From contig CAWBSY010000023.1 of assembly GCA_963791575.1 (NCBI GenBank), positions 56,911 to 120,910 on the forward strand: a stretch of 64,000 bases of DNA, in the 5' to 3' direction. The position numbers and the translations under genes were made by a program. Shown in pieces: positions 9,704-19,004 of the stretch; position 1 is the first letter of the stretch; each line of letters opens with the position of its first letter. The notes under the pieces were generated by a model. That model did not search any database. It was not told the origin of the DNA and was given only the letters and a program-made list of their open reading frames with translations. The DNA is from JAOAPG01 sp963791575 (GTDB lineage: Bacteria > Acidobacteriota > Terriglobia > Terriglobales > Acidobacteriaceae).

Positions 9704-9733
9704 GCGGGAGATACAATCGAGCGTGTCTCCCGC
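9704..9733 (+). terminator. Terminator-like hairpin after TonB receptor 1
   Basis: An 11-bp stem (GCGGGAGATAC / GTGTCTCCCGC, one G-T pair) with an 8-nt loop starts 18 bp after the receptor stop and is followed by TTTT a few bases later. It probably reduces read-through into the next gene. Confidence 0.6.
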
Positions 9734-9807
9734 CATACATTTTGGATTGTGAATAAATTGCTAATCGTCCGGCGCGAAAATCGTCATCTCCATCTCAAGG
9801 AGGGAAA

Positions 9808-11976
9808 TTGCGTCGACATGTGATGTGGTTGAGCCTGTTTTTGGGCGCGGCAGTCGGAATAACCTTTAGCCAGGACACGAAGTTCCCTCCCAAAAACGAA
9901 CAGATCCCCGGACCAAGTTGCGTCGCTGTCAAAGATGAAGATGAAGGGACTGTCTCGAGACTTTGCTCTGTGCCTGAGCATCAGGAATGGCTCGCGGATA
10001 TCCGCCACTGGCGCGACGAACGGCGCATTCGTATCGGTTACGGCCCAGCACGCTATGAGCTTCCCGCGCTGAAGTGGACCCAATCGAGTTTCATCCAGCC
10101 ACAAATGATGGTCGAAGATCGTTATTTCTACGATCCGGTTGGCAATCGCTACACAGTGGATCGCTATCTGACCGATCTGGAAAAGCGCTATGGCGGCATT
10201 GATTCCGTTTTGATCTGGCCCACATATCCGAACATGGGCATTGACAACCGGAATCAACTAGATATGGTTCGATCCATGCCGGGCGGAATTGCCGGCGTAC
10301 GACAGATGGTCTCCGATTTCCACCATCGCGGTGTTCGTGTTTTGTTCCCGATGATGATGTGGGACCAGGGAACTCGCGATCCTGGCCAGACTTGGCCCGA
10401 TGCCATTGCGTCTCTCATGGCTGAAGTTGGAGCTGATGGGATTAACGGCGACACTCAGGACGGTGTTCCGCGCGCCTTTTCCGATGCTTCAGATAAGGTT
10501 AACCACCCACTTGCCTTCGAACCAGAAGACGGCCCTCATGACGAAGGCATCGCTTACAATGTTCTTACGTGGGGCTACTATAGTTTTTCTTTTGCGCCCC
10601 AAGTGGACCGATTTAAGTGGCTCGAACCCCGGCACATGGTGAATATTTCTGATCGCTGGAACCGCGATAAAACGGACGATCTGCAGTTCGCATTCTTTAA
10701 CGGTGTCGGTTGGGAGAGTTGGGAGAATATCTGGGGCATTTGGAACGGTATAAATACGCGGGATGCAGAAGCGACACGGCGAGTCGCAACCCTGGAACGC
10801 GGTGTCGCGCCTTTTCTCGTTAGCGCGGATTGGGAGCCGTTCTTCCCTATGTTGCACTTCGGGGTATCTGCGAGCCGCTGGCCTCTGGGAGAGGAAACTG
10901 TTTGGACGATTGTCAATCGAAATGAATACAATCTGGCCGGACCCCAGATCCAACTGCCGGTCTCGGAAGGAATGCACTATTTCGATCTATATCATGGCGT
11001 GCAGCTTACACCTGAAGTCCGCGGCAATACGGCGGTCCTTAGTTTCGCGATCGAATCGAAAGGTTACGGCGCGCTGCTTGCAACAAAGTCTGATCCCCAT
11101 GCAACCGTAAAAGCGCTGATGGAAAAAATGAGCGCTATGACAGCGAAGTCTCTCAAGAGCCTCTCGCACGAATGGAGCTTCCTGCCGCAACAAATAGTGG
11201 AAATTGCTGCCACGAAGCCACTGACCGGAACGGCGGCAGACATGATCAAAATACCCGCCGCAGATTTTGTTTTCAGAGTCAATGGTATCGAAATCGAAGG
11301 AGCCGACGATATCGGCGTCGATGTGCAATATCCGTGGGAGGATTCTCCGCGCCGATATCATGCACATGTTATGCACATAGATCCATTCTGGATCGATCAG
11401 TTTCCAGTTACCAATGGACAGTTTAAGAAATTCCTCGATTCCACGCAGTACCATCCCGCTGATGACCTGAACTTTCTGCACGACTGGAGCAATGGCACCT
11501 ACGCTGCTGGATCAACCGACAAACCTGTTACGTGGGTATCTCTTGAAGATGCGCGCGCTTACGCAACTTGGGCAGGAAAGCGCTTGCCTCACGAATGGGA
11601 GTGGCAGTACGCCGCCCAGGGAACGGATGGACGTCCCTATCCGTGGGGCAAGGACTGGGATCCCTCAGCGGTTCCGGTGCCCGATACGGGACGCACCATG
11701 CGCGGTCCGGACAGCGTAACCGCGCATCCGAAAGGAGCAAGTCCGTTTGGTGTGATGGATCTTGTCGGTAACGTCTGGCAATGGACGGACGAGTTCCTCG
11801 ATGATCACACCCGGGCAGCGATTGTGCGTGGCGGCAGCTACTATCAACCGCAGGGATCAAAGTGGTATTTCCCGCAAGCCTACAATCTCGCTGAACACGG
11901 CAAACTACTGATGATGGCACCGAGCAAGGATCGTTCGGCAACTGTTGGATTTCGTTGCGCCCAAGATGCGCAATAG
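9808..11976 (+). CDS. Secreted glycosidase-like protein fused to a SUMF1/formylglycine-generating-like domain
   Basis: 722-residue exported protein with signal peptide MRRHVMWLSLFLGAAVGITF. Residues about 60-440 look like a TIM-barrel glycoside-hydrolase-type region with many Trp/Asp motifs (LIWPTYPNMGIDNR, ADGINGDTQDG); I cannot name a GH family. Residues about 500-720 form a SUMF1 domain (WIDQFPVTNGQFKKFL, GKRLPHEWEWQYAAQG, LVGNVWQWTDEF, VRGGSYY, GFRC). The two active-site cysteines after RGGS in true formylglycine-generating enzymes are absent, so this domain is more likely structural or carbohydrate-binding. The start is TTG at 9808, with AAGGAGG 4 nt upstream; ATG at 9823 is the alternative. 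It sits 3 bp before the MFS gene, so they are one transcript. Confidence 0.78.
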   Translation: MRRHVMWLSLFLGAAVGITFSQDTKFPPKNEQIPGPSCVAVKDEDEGTVSRLCSVPEHQEWLADIRHWRDERRIRIGYGPARYELPALKWTQSSFIQPQMMVEDRYFYDPVGNRYTVDRYLTDLEKRYGGIDSVLIWPTYPNMGIDNRNQLDMVRSMPGGIAGVRQMVSDFHHRGVRVLFPMMMWDQGTRDPGQTWPDAIASLMAEVGADGINGDTQDGVPRAFSDASDKVNHPLAFEPEDGPHDEGIAYNVLTWGYYSFSFAPQVDRFKWLEPRHMVNISDRWNRDKTDDLQFAFFNGVGWESWENIWGIWNGINTRDAEATRRVATLERGVAPFLVSADWEPFFPMLHFGVSASRWPLGEETVWTIVNRNEYNLAGPQIQLPVSEGMHYFDLYHGVQLTPEVRGNTAVLSFAIESKGYGALLATKSDPHATVKALMEKMSAMTAKSLKSLSHEWSFLPQQIVEIAATKPLTGTAADMIKIPAADFVFRVNGIEIEGADDIGVDVQYPWEDSPRRYHAHVMHIDPFWIDQFPVTNGQFKKFLDSTQYHPADDLNFLHDWSNGTYAAGSTDKPVTWVSLEDARAYATWAGKRLPHEWEWQYAAQGTDGRPYPWGKDWDPSAVPVPDTGRTMRGPDSVTAHPKGASPFGVMDLVGNVWQWTDEFLDDHTRAAIVRGGSYYQPQGSKWYFPQAYNLAEHGKLLMMAPSKDRSATVGFRCAQDAQ

Positions 11977-11979
11977 CGG

Positions 11980-13305
11980 ATGAGCGCCGCATCGCAAATC
12001 GGTGTGCGCAACCCGCGCCCGATACGCAATCTACGTTGGTGGATTGGCGGGTTATTATTCGCCTCAACAATTATCAACTATATTGACCGGCAAACGCTTT
12101 CGCTTCTCGCCCCTTACCTGAAATATGACTACCATTGGACAAATACCGATTACGCCAATCTGCTGATCGGATTTCGCCTCTCTTACTCAATCGGTCAGAC
12201 TGTCTGCGGAAGGTGGATTGATCGCATCGGCACTAAACGGGGCCTTACCCTCTCAGTGCTGTGGTACTCGATCGTTTCCGTGTCAACCTCACTGGCCACC
12301 GGGCTCTACAGTTTTGCCACCTTTCGATTCCTACTGGGGGCGGGTGAATCCGCGAATTGGCCGGGTGCGACCAAAGCCGTCTCTGAATGGTTTCCTAAAA
12401 GTGAGCGGGGAACAGCAACTGCGTTCTTCGATAGTGGATCGTCCATCGGAGGAGCTATCGCTCCGTTCCTCGTCTATTGGGTCTACTTTCGCTGGGGATG
12501 GCGGCCCGCATTTGTACTGCCAGGACTGTTGGGTTTCCTATGGCTGCTGGTTTGGCGCCGGACGTATCACGCTCCTGCGGACCACCCGAGAATCAGCTCA
12601 GCCGAACGTGAAATGATCCTGGCCGAGACCGCAGAAGTAAGTGGGGCGACAGCGCACAGCGGGTTGCCGTGGCGTCGTCTACTGAATTTGCCGCAAACAT
12701 GGGGAACCATCGTTGCAAAAGCTTTAACTGATCCAGTTTGGTTTTTTATCGCTGACTGGTTTCCGATCTATTTAGTTGCCAAAGGGATTTCACTGAAGAG
12801 CGGACTGATTGCTGTGTGGATTCCGTTCATTGCCGCTGACCTCGGCAATTTTTTCGGTGGGTTGGCTTCTGGATTTTTGATCAAGCGCGGATGGTCGCTG
12901 GGCGCGGCTCGTAAAGCGATCATCGTCTTTGGGGCAATTGGCGTGCTGCTGCTTATCCCCACGATTTTCACGGTGAATCTGGTTGCAATAACATCGCTCT
13001 TCGCTCTGGCCACGTTTTCCTATGCTTCATTTTCCACGATCGCGAACGTGCTGCCGGCCGATCTGTTTTATAGCGATTCGGTAGCATCGGTGAGCGGGTT
13101 GAGCGGAACCGGAGCGGGAATCGGGACCATCATAGCGTTCAAGTTCATCGGATATTTTTCCGACTCGCATCAGGCATTGGCAACTCATTCCTTCGATGCA
13201 GTCATCATCGTTGCCGGACTGGTGCCATTTCTAGGAATGATTCTTGTCCTATTGCTGGTTCGCAACACCCGCGCCACGCAGCAAGGGCTGGTTCGCGCCA
13301 TCTGA
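11980..13305 (+). CDS. MFS transporter, anion:cation symporter (ACS)-like
   Basis: 441-residue inner-membrane carrier with about 12 hydrophobic segments. The N-terminal INYIDRQTLSLLAPYL and the loop GRWIDRIGTKRG match the ACS group of the major facilitator superfamily, which imports sugar acids such as hexuronates, galactonate or glucarate by proton symport. GESANWPGATKAVSEWFP in TM4-5 is also typical of this group. The ATG follows the stop of the glycosidase-like/SUMF1 gene by 3 bp, showing tight coupling. It ends 11 bp from the real end of the convergent DUF2961 gene. A sugar acid or amino-sugar derivative is the most likely substrate (inference). Confidence 0.9.
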   Translation: MSAASQIGVRNPRPIRNLRWWIGGLLFASTIINYIDRQTLSLLAPYLKYDYHWTNTDYANLLIGFRLSYSIGQTVCGRWIDRIGTKRGLTLSVLWYSIVSVSTSLATGLYSFATFRFLLGAGESANWPGATKAVSEWFPKSERGTATAFFDSGSSIGGAIAPFLVYWVYFRWGWRPAFVLPGLLGFLWLLVWRRTYHAPADHPRISSAEREMILAETAEVSGATAHSGLPWRRLLNLPQTWGTIVAKALTDPVWFFIADWFPIYLVAKGISLKSGLIAVWIPFIAADLGNFFGGLASGFLIKRGWSLGAARKAIIVFGAIGVLLLIPTIFTVNLVAITSLFALATFSYASFSTIANVLPADLFYSDSVASVSGLSGTGAGIGTIIAFKFIGYFSDSHQALATHSFDAVIIVAGLVPFLGMILVLLLVRNTRATQQGLVRAI

Positions 13306-13316
13306 TCCAGCTCCTT

Positions 13317-14439
13317 TTACTTCACAGCGTTTCCCGGACCGCCGACAGCATGCAGCCGTGGTAATCGTTCTTCGACCGATGGCAATGAAGGAAATACCGC
13401 GTGCGGTTCGGTCTGATACCAATAAGCCACTGAAAAATAGTTGTCGGATCTTCCGTTAGCATGTCCATGCTCGATCGTCGCGTATTAGCGACTTGGTAAA
13501 AGGAATCGGAGAATCAAGGTGGAAGCGGTAAACGCTACTTCGGCTTCCTGCTTTCTCCTCTCCTACGACTGGTGCACCATACAAGCCGTACGAGAATGCC
13601 TTGCCTCCGAAATCGTATGCCCCCAGAAAATAATCCTCGGCCCCTGTTCCGTTGATCGATGGCAGTTTTTCTCCATCGACAAAAAACATATCGTCTCCCT
13701 CGCCCCACCAATGGTCCTGGTTCTGTAGCACGGACATGGTCACGCCGACAAAATGTCCCCGTCCAGTAGCTTGCAGCCAAATGTAGTTGCCCTCCCCTGT
13801 GAGGTTTTTCCTGTTCCCCTGGAGCGGGTCGTCATTGTCGGTCCAATCTCCCATAATGCCTTTGTTCGGCGAAGCCTGACGGTACTGCGCGTGAAAATAC
13901 AAGGTGTCCGCAGGAAGCGGTTTCGCATAAGCCTGATAGTCGATGTTGTAATACAGCGCATCGAGTTTTAATTTTCCGGTATTCTCCACAGTGATTCGCG
14001 CACGTTTCTGAAACGGCATAGGGAAATAAGAATTCACCGCACGGTTCGGCGCTGCCGACAAAGGTAGGGACTCAAATGTGAAGTACTCGCCAAGGCCCAA
14101 TCCAAAAAAATCACCGATTGGCGCTTCCACACTGGGCGTCTGTTCCCCGTCCCAATAGATCCGCAACACCAATTTTTTCAGGTGGTACATCTCGTCAGAA
14201 GAAAACGTAAACCAAATATGCGTAATGATTCCTGGCCCCACTTCGTCCAAAATCGTGAGGGTATCTCCAGGCGCAATCGTTCTAGAATCGTCATTCCCTC
14301 CCGAACGGTCATAACTGGAGATCCGTTTCTGCACGTAATCGCGGGGTTGGGCCAATCCTCCTAACCAGGTCTGGCTCTGTCCATAAACTGCTGCACTACT
14401 CATCAGGACCAATAACAGCACTCGCCCAAGCCTTTTCAT
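13317..14439 (-). pseudogene. DUF2961 (GH172-type) secreted protein, frameshifted near the C-terminus
   Basis: Signal peptide (MKRLGRVLLLVLMSSAAVYG) followed by a DUF2961 domain, a family that includes GH172 enzymes such as difructose-anhydride synthases. Family motifs include GIITHIWFTFSSDE, FFGLG and GTGAEDYFLGAYDFGG. The frame from the ATG at 14439 (GGAGG upstream) ends at 13456 after an abrupt nonfamily tail. The expected ending TIEHG, then SDNYFSVAYWYQTEPH, is intact in the next frame down to TAA at 13317-13319. One surplus base near 13478-13484 explains the break; without it the protein would be 373 residues. It is convergent with the MFS gene. A sequencing error is as likely as a real inactivation. 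Confidence 0.85.
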
Positions 14440-14465
14440 CGTTCGCCTTTCCTCCGTCCATCCAT

Positions 14466-14493
14466 ATTCTATGGTCGAAATTCTATGGTCGAA
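14466..14493. repeat. 14-bp perfect tandem duplication
   Basis: ATTCTATGGTCGAA occurs twice back to back in the 5' leader of the DUF2961 gene, 27 bp upstream of its ATG. It could be a replication-slippage product or a duplicated regulator site. Confidence 0.8.
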
Positions 14494-14657
14494 ATCTCGC
14501 TGCCCGGAAACGGGATAGCTCCCGATGATATGTAGCAATCGTTTTCATAATACCTTATAAAAATTGCACAACCAAGAAGCAGATATAAGCCACAAAATCT
14601 TCGATTATTCGCTTGACATCGATTTCTCCGGCCAGTAATACTTACGTGGCAATCAAT

Positions 14658-14671
14658 TGTAATCGATTACA
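14658..14671. promoter_or_regulatory. LacI-type operator candidate TGTAATCGATTACA
   Basis: A perfect 14-bp palindrome with the central CG typical of LacI-family operators, 78 bp upstream of the cupin gene's preferred start. A one-mismatch copy (TGTAATCGATTGCA) lies at 35916 before a secreted propeller gene. It differs from the other two operator types in the window, so it implies a third regulator that is not encoded nearby. Confidence 0.55.
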
Positions 14672-14748
14672 TATTTGTTCCAATCTGACGAAAATTCCAT
14701 CAGATGTGTGGAACATTGATCCAAAGCGAGCATGAAAGGAAAAGTACG

Positions 14749-15147
14749 TTGAAAATTGTTAGGGCTTGGGAAGAAAAGGGAGTTGAGATTCCGGCTCCTT
14801 ACCGGCGTCATATCAAGGTGCTCTTCGCGCCAGATAAGGAAGGCGTTGCAGAGCTCACATTTAGCCATGCCATACTCCCGCCGAATGGACGCACTGACTA
14901 TCACGTCCACGATCGGCCGGAACTGATCTATATCGTTTCCGGCAAGGGCATCTTCAAACACGATGGTGAGCAGACGACGGTGGAAGAGGATGTCGCACTT
15001 TGGGTGCCGACAGGTGAGTACCATCAGATGATCAACACTGGTGATGTGCCTTTGAAGCTGGCCACCGTTTTTGTCCCTGCCTATAAGGCGAGTGAGAACT
15101 ACAAGCGTTGCATGGATGCAGCCGAGGCTGAGGCCGTTAAGCAATAA
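14749..15147 (+). CDS. Small cupin-domain protein
   Basis: About 132 residues forming a single conserved beta-barrel of the cupin_2 type. The first cupin motif is HAILPPNGRTDYHVHDRPEL with metal-ligand histidines, and the second is VPTGEYHQMIN. Such proteins bind a metal and act as isomerases, dioxygenases or sugar-binding proteins. I prefer the TTG at 14749 because AAAGGA lies 8 nt upstream; an ATG at 14704 would add 15 residues but lacks a Shine-Dalgarno. The next gene begins 1 nt after the stop codon, and a LacI-type palindrome lies upstream. The product probably works on the same sugar as the isomerase that follows. Confidence 0.82.
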   Translation: MKIVRAWEEKGVEIPAPYRRHIKVLFAPDKEGVAELTFSHAILPPNGRTDYHVHDRPELIYIVSGKGIFKHDGEQTTVEEDVALWVPTGEYHQMINTGDVPLKLATVFVPAYKASENYKRCMDAAEAEAVKQ

Positions 15148-15148
15148 C

Positions 15149-15961
15149 GTGCGCCTTGGCATCGGTTCCTGGACTTATCCCTGGGCAATAGGGGTTAGTG
15201 GGTTCCCGCTGCCAGTTCGGCCGCTTCGACTCGCGGACTTGATCGAGAGAGCCTCGCTGCTGAAAGTTGGAGTGGTGCAAGTCGCAGACAACTTGCCCCT
15301 CCACAAACTGGACGTGCACGAACTCCACGACGCTCGCGATCAAGCCGCAGGTTTGGGCATCAAGATCGAAATCGGAACGCGGGGAGTAGAGCCAGAGCAT
15401 CTGCTTAGCTACTTAAGCCTGGCGGTCATCTTCGATGCAGTTCTGATTCGAACCCTGACCCATACAGTCCAATCGCGGCCCTCGCTTGAACAGACGGAGA
15501 AATGGATTCGTGCAGTCCTGCCAGAGTTTGAAGCACAAGGGGTCACGCTGGGGATGGAGAACTACGAAGCGCATTCCTGCTGCGATCTCGCAGCTTTAGT
15601 GCGCAGACTCAATAGCAATCATGTGGGCATCTGTCTGGATACGGTGAACTCCCTTGGAATGCTGGAGACACCAGAACGCGTGGTCGAAATGCTGGCCCCT
15701 CTCACCGTGAACCTCCATATAAAAGACTTCGTGATTGACCGAGTTCCACACAAGATGGGCTTCGTAGTAAAGGGCGCGCCCGCGGGAGCGGGAAGGTTGG
15801 CGATCCCGTGGCTGCTGGAGCAGATGCCCCACGACAATAACGTATCGACCATTCTGGAGCAGTGGCCACCGCCGCAAGAGTCTGTCGAGGCAACCATTGC
15901 GATGGAGCAGAAATGGGCCGAGCAAGGGCTTCAATACCTCCGCTTGTGTGGCTGTACGTAG
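15149..15961 (+). CDS. Sugar phosphate isomerase/epimerase family protein (AP endonuclease 2-like TIM barrel)
   Basis: About 270-residue xylose-isomerase-like TIM barrel. Markers are RLGIGSWTYPWAIG at the N-terminus, GVTLGMENYEAHSCCDLAALV (metal-binding Glu), GICLDTVNSLG (metal-binding Asp) and VNLHIKDFVID (His/Asp). The family includes inosose isomerases and sugar-phosphate or keto-sugar epimerases. GTG at 15149 is preferred: it begins 1 nt after the cupin stop and opens directly with the first beta-strand, whereas upstream ATGs run in another frame of the cupin gene. It is translationally coupled with the cupin gene. The exact substrate is unknown. Confidence 0.82.
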   Translation: MRLGIGSWTYPWAIGVSGFPLPVRPLRLADLIERASLLKVGVVQVADNLPLHKLDVHELHDARDQAAGLGIKIEIGTRGVEPEHLLSYLSLAVIFDAVLIRTLTHTVQSRPSLEQTEKWIRAVLPEFEAQGVTLGMENYEAHSCCDLAALVRRLNSNHVGICLDTVNSLGMLETPERVVEMLAPLTVNLHIKDFVIDRVPHKMGFVVKGAPAGAGRLAIPWLLEQMPHDNNVSTILEQWPPPQESVEATIAMEQKWAEQGLQYLRLCGCT

Positions 15962-16039
15962 GGCATCGACTTAAATGCCGCTGCTGAAAACGACGAAAGC
16001 AGAGTTTAGCTCCCATCGATTCCTGAAGGAGGTCCTGAC

Positions 16040-17536
16040 GTGTCCGGTATGACCACCACTCTCGACACTGGTCCTCATCTGCGGCACAATTCGCTTGGCC
16101 TGCGAGAACTTGTATTCCATGCTGTAACCCACATCGGGCCGGCGACCAGCGTCGTGTTTATTTTCCCGGGCATCGCTCTGCGGGCTGGACCGGTCATGCC
16201 TCTCTCTTTTGTGCTTACCACGATCGTTTGTCTGTTTGTCGGTAGCACCGTATTCCAATTTTCTAAATATGTGCCATCGAGCGGTGGCTACTATTCATTT
16301 GCCACTCGGGGCCTCGGCAGCCGCAGCGGCTTCATGGCGACCTGGAGCTATCTCATCTATGAGATCATCGGCGCTGCCGCAGCGGTAGGCTTTCTCGGTT
16401 ATCTTGTTTCCGATACGTTGAAAGGGGAGTTCGGTCTAAGCATTCCCTGGTGGATCATCGCAACCGCGACAACCGCACTGATCTGGGGGCTTACGCACCG
16501 CGGTATTCAACTTTCAGTTCGCATCAGCACAATTTTAGGCGCCCTCGAACTGGTCATCATGTTGGCGCTTGGGATCACGTTTCTGATCCATCCCGGCCAC
16601 GGCTCTTCTTACCTCGCGCCTCTGAAGCCCGCTTCCTCGCCCAATCATTTCGGGGGCATCCTTGGGGGCATGATTTTTTCCGTTCTGGCGCTTGCCGGTT
16701 TTGAGTCTCCGGCGCCACTTGCCCAAGAGGCTCGGCTTCCCGGCAAGTTTATTGGCCAGGCAGTCATGCTCTCGGTTGTCAGTATCGGTATCTTCTACAT
16801 CTTCATGTCCTATGCCAGCGCGATCGGCTGGGGCACCGGAGATATGGTTGCCTTCGCCGCCAATCCCAATCCGTATTATGGACTAGGCCATTCGCTATGG
16901 GGAGCGGGTTGGTGGTTCGTAGTTCTTGCGCTGGTCAATTGCTGCGTCGCGGTTGGTATCGCCTGCACCAACTCCGCGTCGCGTGTTATGTACACAATGG
17001 GTCGCGCGGGCACCCTTCCCGCGAGTTTCGGCCGTATCCATCCCACTCATCTCACACCTGCGGTTGCGATCGGAGTTGCGCAAATCGTGGGGATGATAGC
17101 GATCCTTCTGGTCGGCTTAATGTTGCGTCCTGAATATATTTTCAATTTCCTCGGAACGATTGCTACGCTTGCGGTCATTGTTATTTATGTCATGGCGAAC
17201 CTGGCCTTGACGCGATATATGCGCCGCGACCAGCGGGCCTATTTCAGCATTTGGCTGCACGTGTTAGTTCCAACGCTGGCGACCCTAGTCCTGGCACCTG
17301 TTCTCTTTCTGAGTGTTTATCCGCTTCTTCCTTGGCCATACAATCTGACTCCGTATCTGTTCATGATCATGCTTGCTGCCGGATTCGTTTATATGCAGTG
17401 GCGCGAGTGGCGCAACCCTGGAACGCTTCACCGGAGCGCAGTGATGATCATGCGCGGTAAAGAAGGCGAGGCGGAAGAATTGCAATCCGTATCCACCAAA
17501 AAGAAAGGTTACGAAGTCTTGGAGATGGAACGATGA
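16040..17536 (+). CDS. APC superfamily amino acid/polyamine permease
   Basis: 498-residue inner-membrane transporter with about 12 TM helices. The start region GLRELVFHAVTHIGPATSVVF and the following helices match the APC (amino acid-polyamine-organocation) superfamily. The conserved loop PLAQEARLPGKFIGQA after TM6 and SRVMYTMGRAGTLPASFGRIHP after TM8 are typical. Translation starts at GTG 16040 with a consensus AAGGAGGT six bases upstream, suggesting strong expression. It follows the isomerase gene by 78 bp and precedes a secreted serine hydrolase by 53 bp, so the four or five genes from 14749 on probably form one unit. The substrate is probably an amino acid or amine. Confidence 0.9.
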   Translation: MSGMTTTLDTGPHLRHNSLGLRELVFHAVTHIGPATSVVFIFPGIALRAGPVMPLSFVLTTIVCLFVGSTVFQFSKYVPSSGGYYSFATRGLGSRSGFMATWSYLIYEIIGAAAAVGFLGYLVSDTLKGEFGLSIPWWIIATATTALIWGLTHRGIQLSVRISTILGALELVIMLALGITFLIHPGHGSSYLAPLKPASSPNHFGGILGGMIFSVLALAGFESPAPLAQEARLPGKFIGQAVMLSVVSIGIFYIFMSYASAIGWGTGDMVAFAANPNPYYGLGHSLWGAGWWFVVLALVNCCVAVGIACTNSASRVMYTMGRAGTLPASFGRIHPTHLTPAVAIGVAQIVGMIAILLVGLMLRPEYIFNFLGTIATLAVIVIYVMANLALTRYMRRDQRAYFSIWLHVLVPTLATLVLAPVLFLSVYPLLPWPYNLTPYLFMIMLAAGFVYMQWREWRNPGTLHRSAVMIMRGKEGEAEELQSVSTKKKGYEVLEMER

Positions 17537-17589
17537 CAGGGGAGCGCATGATCTCGATTTTCAAAATTAAGTAACCAGAGGAGAGTGAA

Positions 17590-18750
17590 ATGACGCGAAA
17601 GTTTGTACTTTGGGCGGTTCTTGCGATGATTGTCGTCCCGGGCCTGTTCGCAGCTGACACTTATACCCCTCCACCAGAGTCGGCGGGCGGTTGGCGATGG
17701 TGCAAGACTCCCGACGAAGTGCGTTCTCTGGCGGGCATGGATCCTGACAAACTGGACCTGATCCGAGATAAGTTTCTGCAGCTGTTCGCAGGACCATGGC
17801 AAATCGTGATTATTCGCAAGGGCTATCTAGTTGCCGAGTGGTACGGCGTGCCTACGATGCCGACCACAACATTCGATGGCTGGTCCTGCACCAAGTCGTC
17901 GACGGGAATCGCCTTTGGTTTGCTCCTGGATGATAGTCTGCACCACAAGCTTCCAAAAGATGCGCAGATCACTCTCGATACGCCCATTTACGATTACGTG
18001 CCGGAAGGCTTCCCTCTCACCGATCTGGGAAAGAAGAACATCAAACTAAAGCATGTACTTTCGATGACCTCGGGGATTCCGGGCGAGGACCATGGCATGA
18101 TCGGCCTAAGCGCAGCGCCCGGGGGTGGGGACATTGAGATTGCTCTGGGAAAACAGCCGAACCGGTTTGGGAAATGGGCTTCCAAATTAACCAGCGAGCC
18201 GGGTACTGCATGGGAATACTCCGACACGGGCTTCGAGCACTTGTCGCTATTCTTTTATCACGCGACTGGGCGTGAACTTTTCGATGTCATGAAGGAGCGG
18301 GTTTTCGATCCCATCGGCATTGAGAATGTTGGCTGGGACAAGCAAGGCGGAGTGGCCGGTAATCTCGGGCCCCATACCAATCCTCATAGCGGCTTGCGTT
18401 TCTCCGCTCGCGACTTTGCGCGGTTGGGCTACTTGATGGCGCACGACGGAAAATGGCAAGACAAACAGATCGTTCCCCAGTGGTGGATCGAACTGGCCAC
18501 TAAAAGTTCCCAGCAACTGAATCCCAGTTATGGATACACCTTTTGGGTCAATACAGATGGCAAGCTCTGGCCAACCGCACCGAGGGATACTTTCGCCTTC
18601 AGAGGGTTTACTGCCAGCCGGCTTTACGTCGTGCCATCGCTGGATCTGGTTGTGGCCAGATTGGGATACGCACCGCAAAACTGGGGAGAAGAAAACCTGT
18701 TGCCAGGCGTGTTGAATGCCATCATCGACTCGCCTGCCAGCAAAAAATAA
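17590..18750 (+). CDS. Secreted beta-lactamase-like serine hydrolase (class C/esterase family)
   Basis: 386-residue protein with a Sec signal peptide (MTRKFVLWAVLAMIVVPGLFA). The catalytic SxxK is Ser99-Cys-Thr-Lys102 and the second motif is YSD at 210-212 (YxN in classical enzymes, Asp here). HVLSMTSGIPG and FSARDFARLGYLM are typical of the broad beta-lactamase/transpeptidase-like family, which also includes esterases and D-aminopeptidases. A true antibiotic resistance role is unlikely given the metabolic neighbourhood. GAGGAGAG precedes the ATG. It is the last gene of the cupin-isomerase-permease series, so hydrolysis of an ester or peptide before uptake is a plausible role (inference). Confidence 0.85.
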   Translation: MTRKFVLWAVLAMIVVPGLFAADTYTPPPESAGGWRWCKTPDEVRSLAGMDPDKLDLIRDKFLQLFAGPWQIVIIRKGYLVAEWYGVPTMPTTTFDGWSCTKSSTGIAFGLLLDDSLHHKLPKDAQITLDTPIYDYVPEGFPLTDLGKKNIKLKHVLSMTSGIPGEDHGMIGLSAAPGGGDIEIALGKQPNRFGKWASKLTSEPGTAWEYSDTGFEHLSLFFYHATGRELFDVMKERVFDPIGIENVGWDKQGGVAGNLGPHTNPHSGLRFSARDFARLGYLMAHDGKWQDKQIVPQWWIELATKSSQQLNPSYGYTFWVNTDGKLWPTAPRDTFAFRGFTASRLYVVPSLDLVVARLGYAPQNWGEENLLPGVLNAIIDSPASKK

Positions 18751-18937
18751 TCACGAACGGGCTAGCCCTCGGTAACAGCGGAGGCTTTGTCAATCGCATA
18801 GTGATCCTGACCAATGCGGAGCACCGGTTGGGTGTGCTCGACTCCAGAGTCTTGGGCCTCACCCAAAATCAGTCCAGGCGGATTGCATCAATTGCTTGAC
18901 AAGGTGTCTGGCAGCGTGCTCCACTGACAAGCGTTTT

Positions 18938-18953
18938 AGTAAAGCGATTTACT
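18938..18953. promoter_or_regulatory. Composite LacI operator A, upstream of TonB receptor 2
   Basis: AGTAAAGCGATTTACT, overlapping the core CGyTTTACTAAAnCG on the other strand. Two CG centres (18932-33 and 18945-46) are 13 bp apart, as in the four other copies at 27081, 29667, 30863 and 35726. It lies 52 bp upstream of the receptor start. Confidence 0.75.
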
Positions 18954-19004
18954 TAACCAAAAAATCCTCCCTCAACTTAGCGAAAAAGGATGGAGCATCC
19001 GCCC

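Larger units (their letters stand above)
14440..14748. promoter_or_regulatory. Divergent promoter region between the DUF2961 and cupin genes
   Basis: 309 bp with the 5' ends of both divergent units. It contains a 14-bp tandem duplication at 14466-14493 (ATTCTATGGTCGAA twice), a weaker operator-like element around 14536-14550 (CAATCGTTTTCATAA) and the perfect palindrome at 14658-14671. No gene is evident. Confidence 0.45.

Noticed and set aside
9808..11976. Functional sulfatase-activating formylglycine-generating enzyme
   Set aside because: The active cysteine pair is absent and no sulfatase gene lies in the window.
17590..18750. Antibiotic-resistance beta-lactamase
   Set aside because: SxxK is present but YSD replaces YxN, and the surroundings are catabolic; an esterase/peptidase role is more likely.
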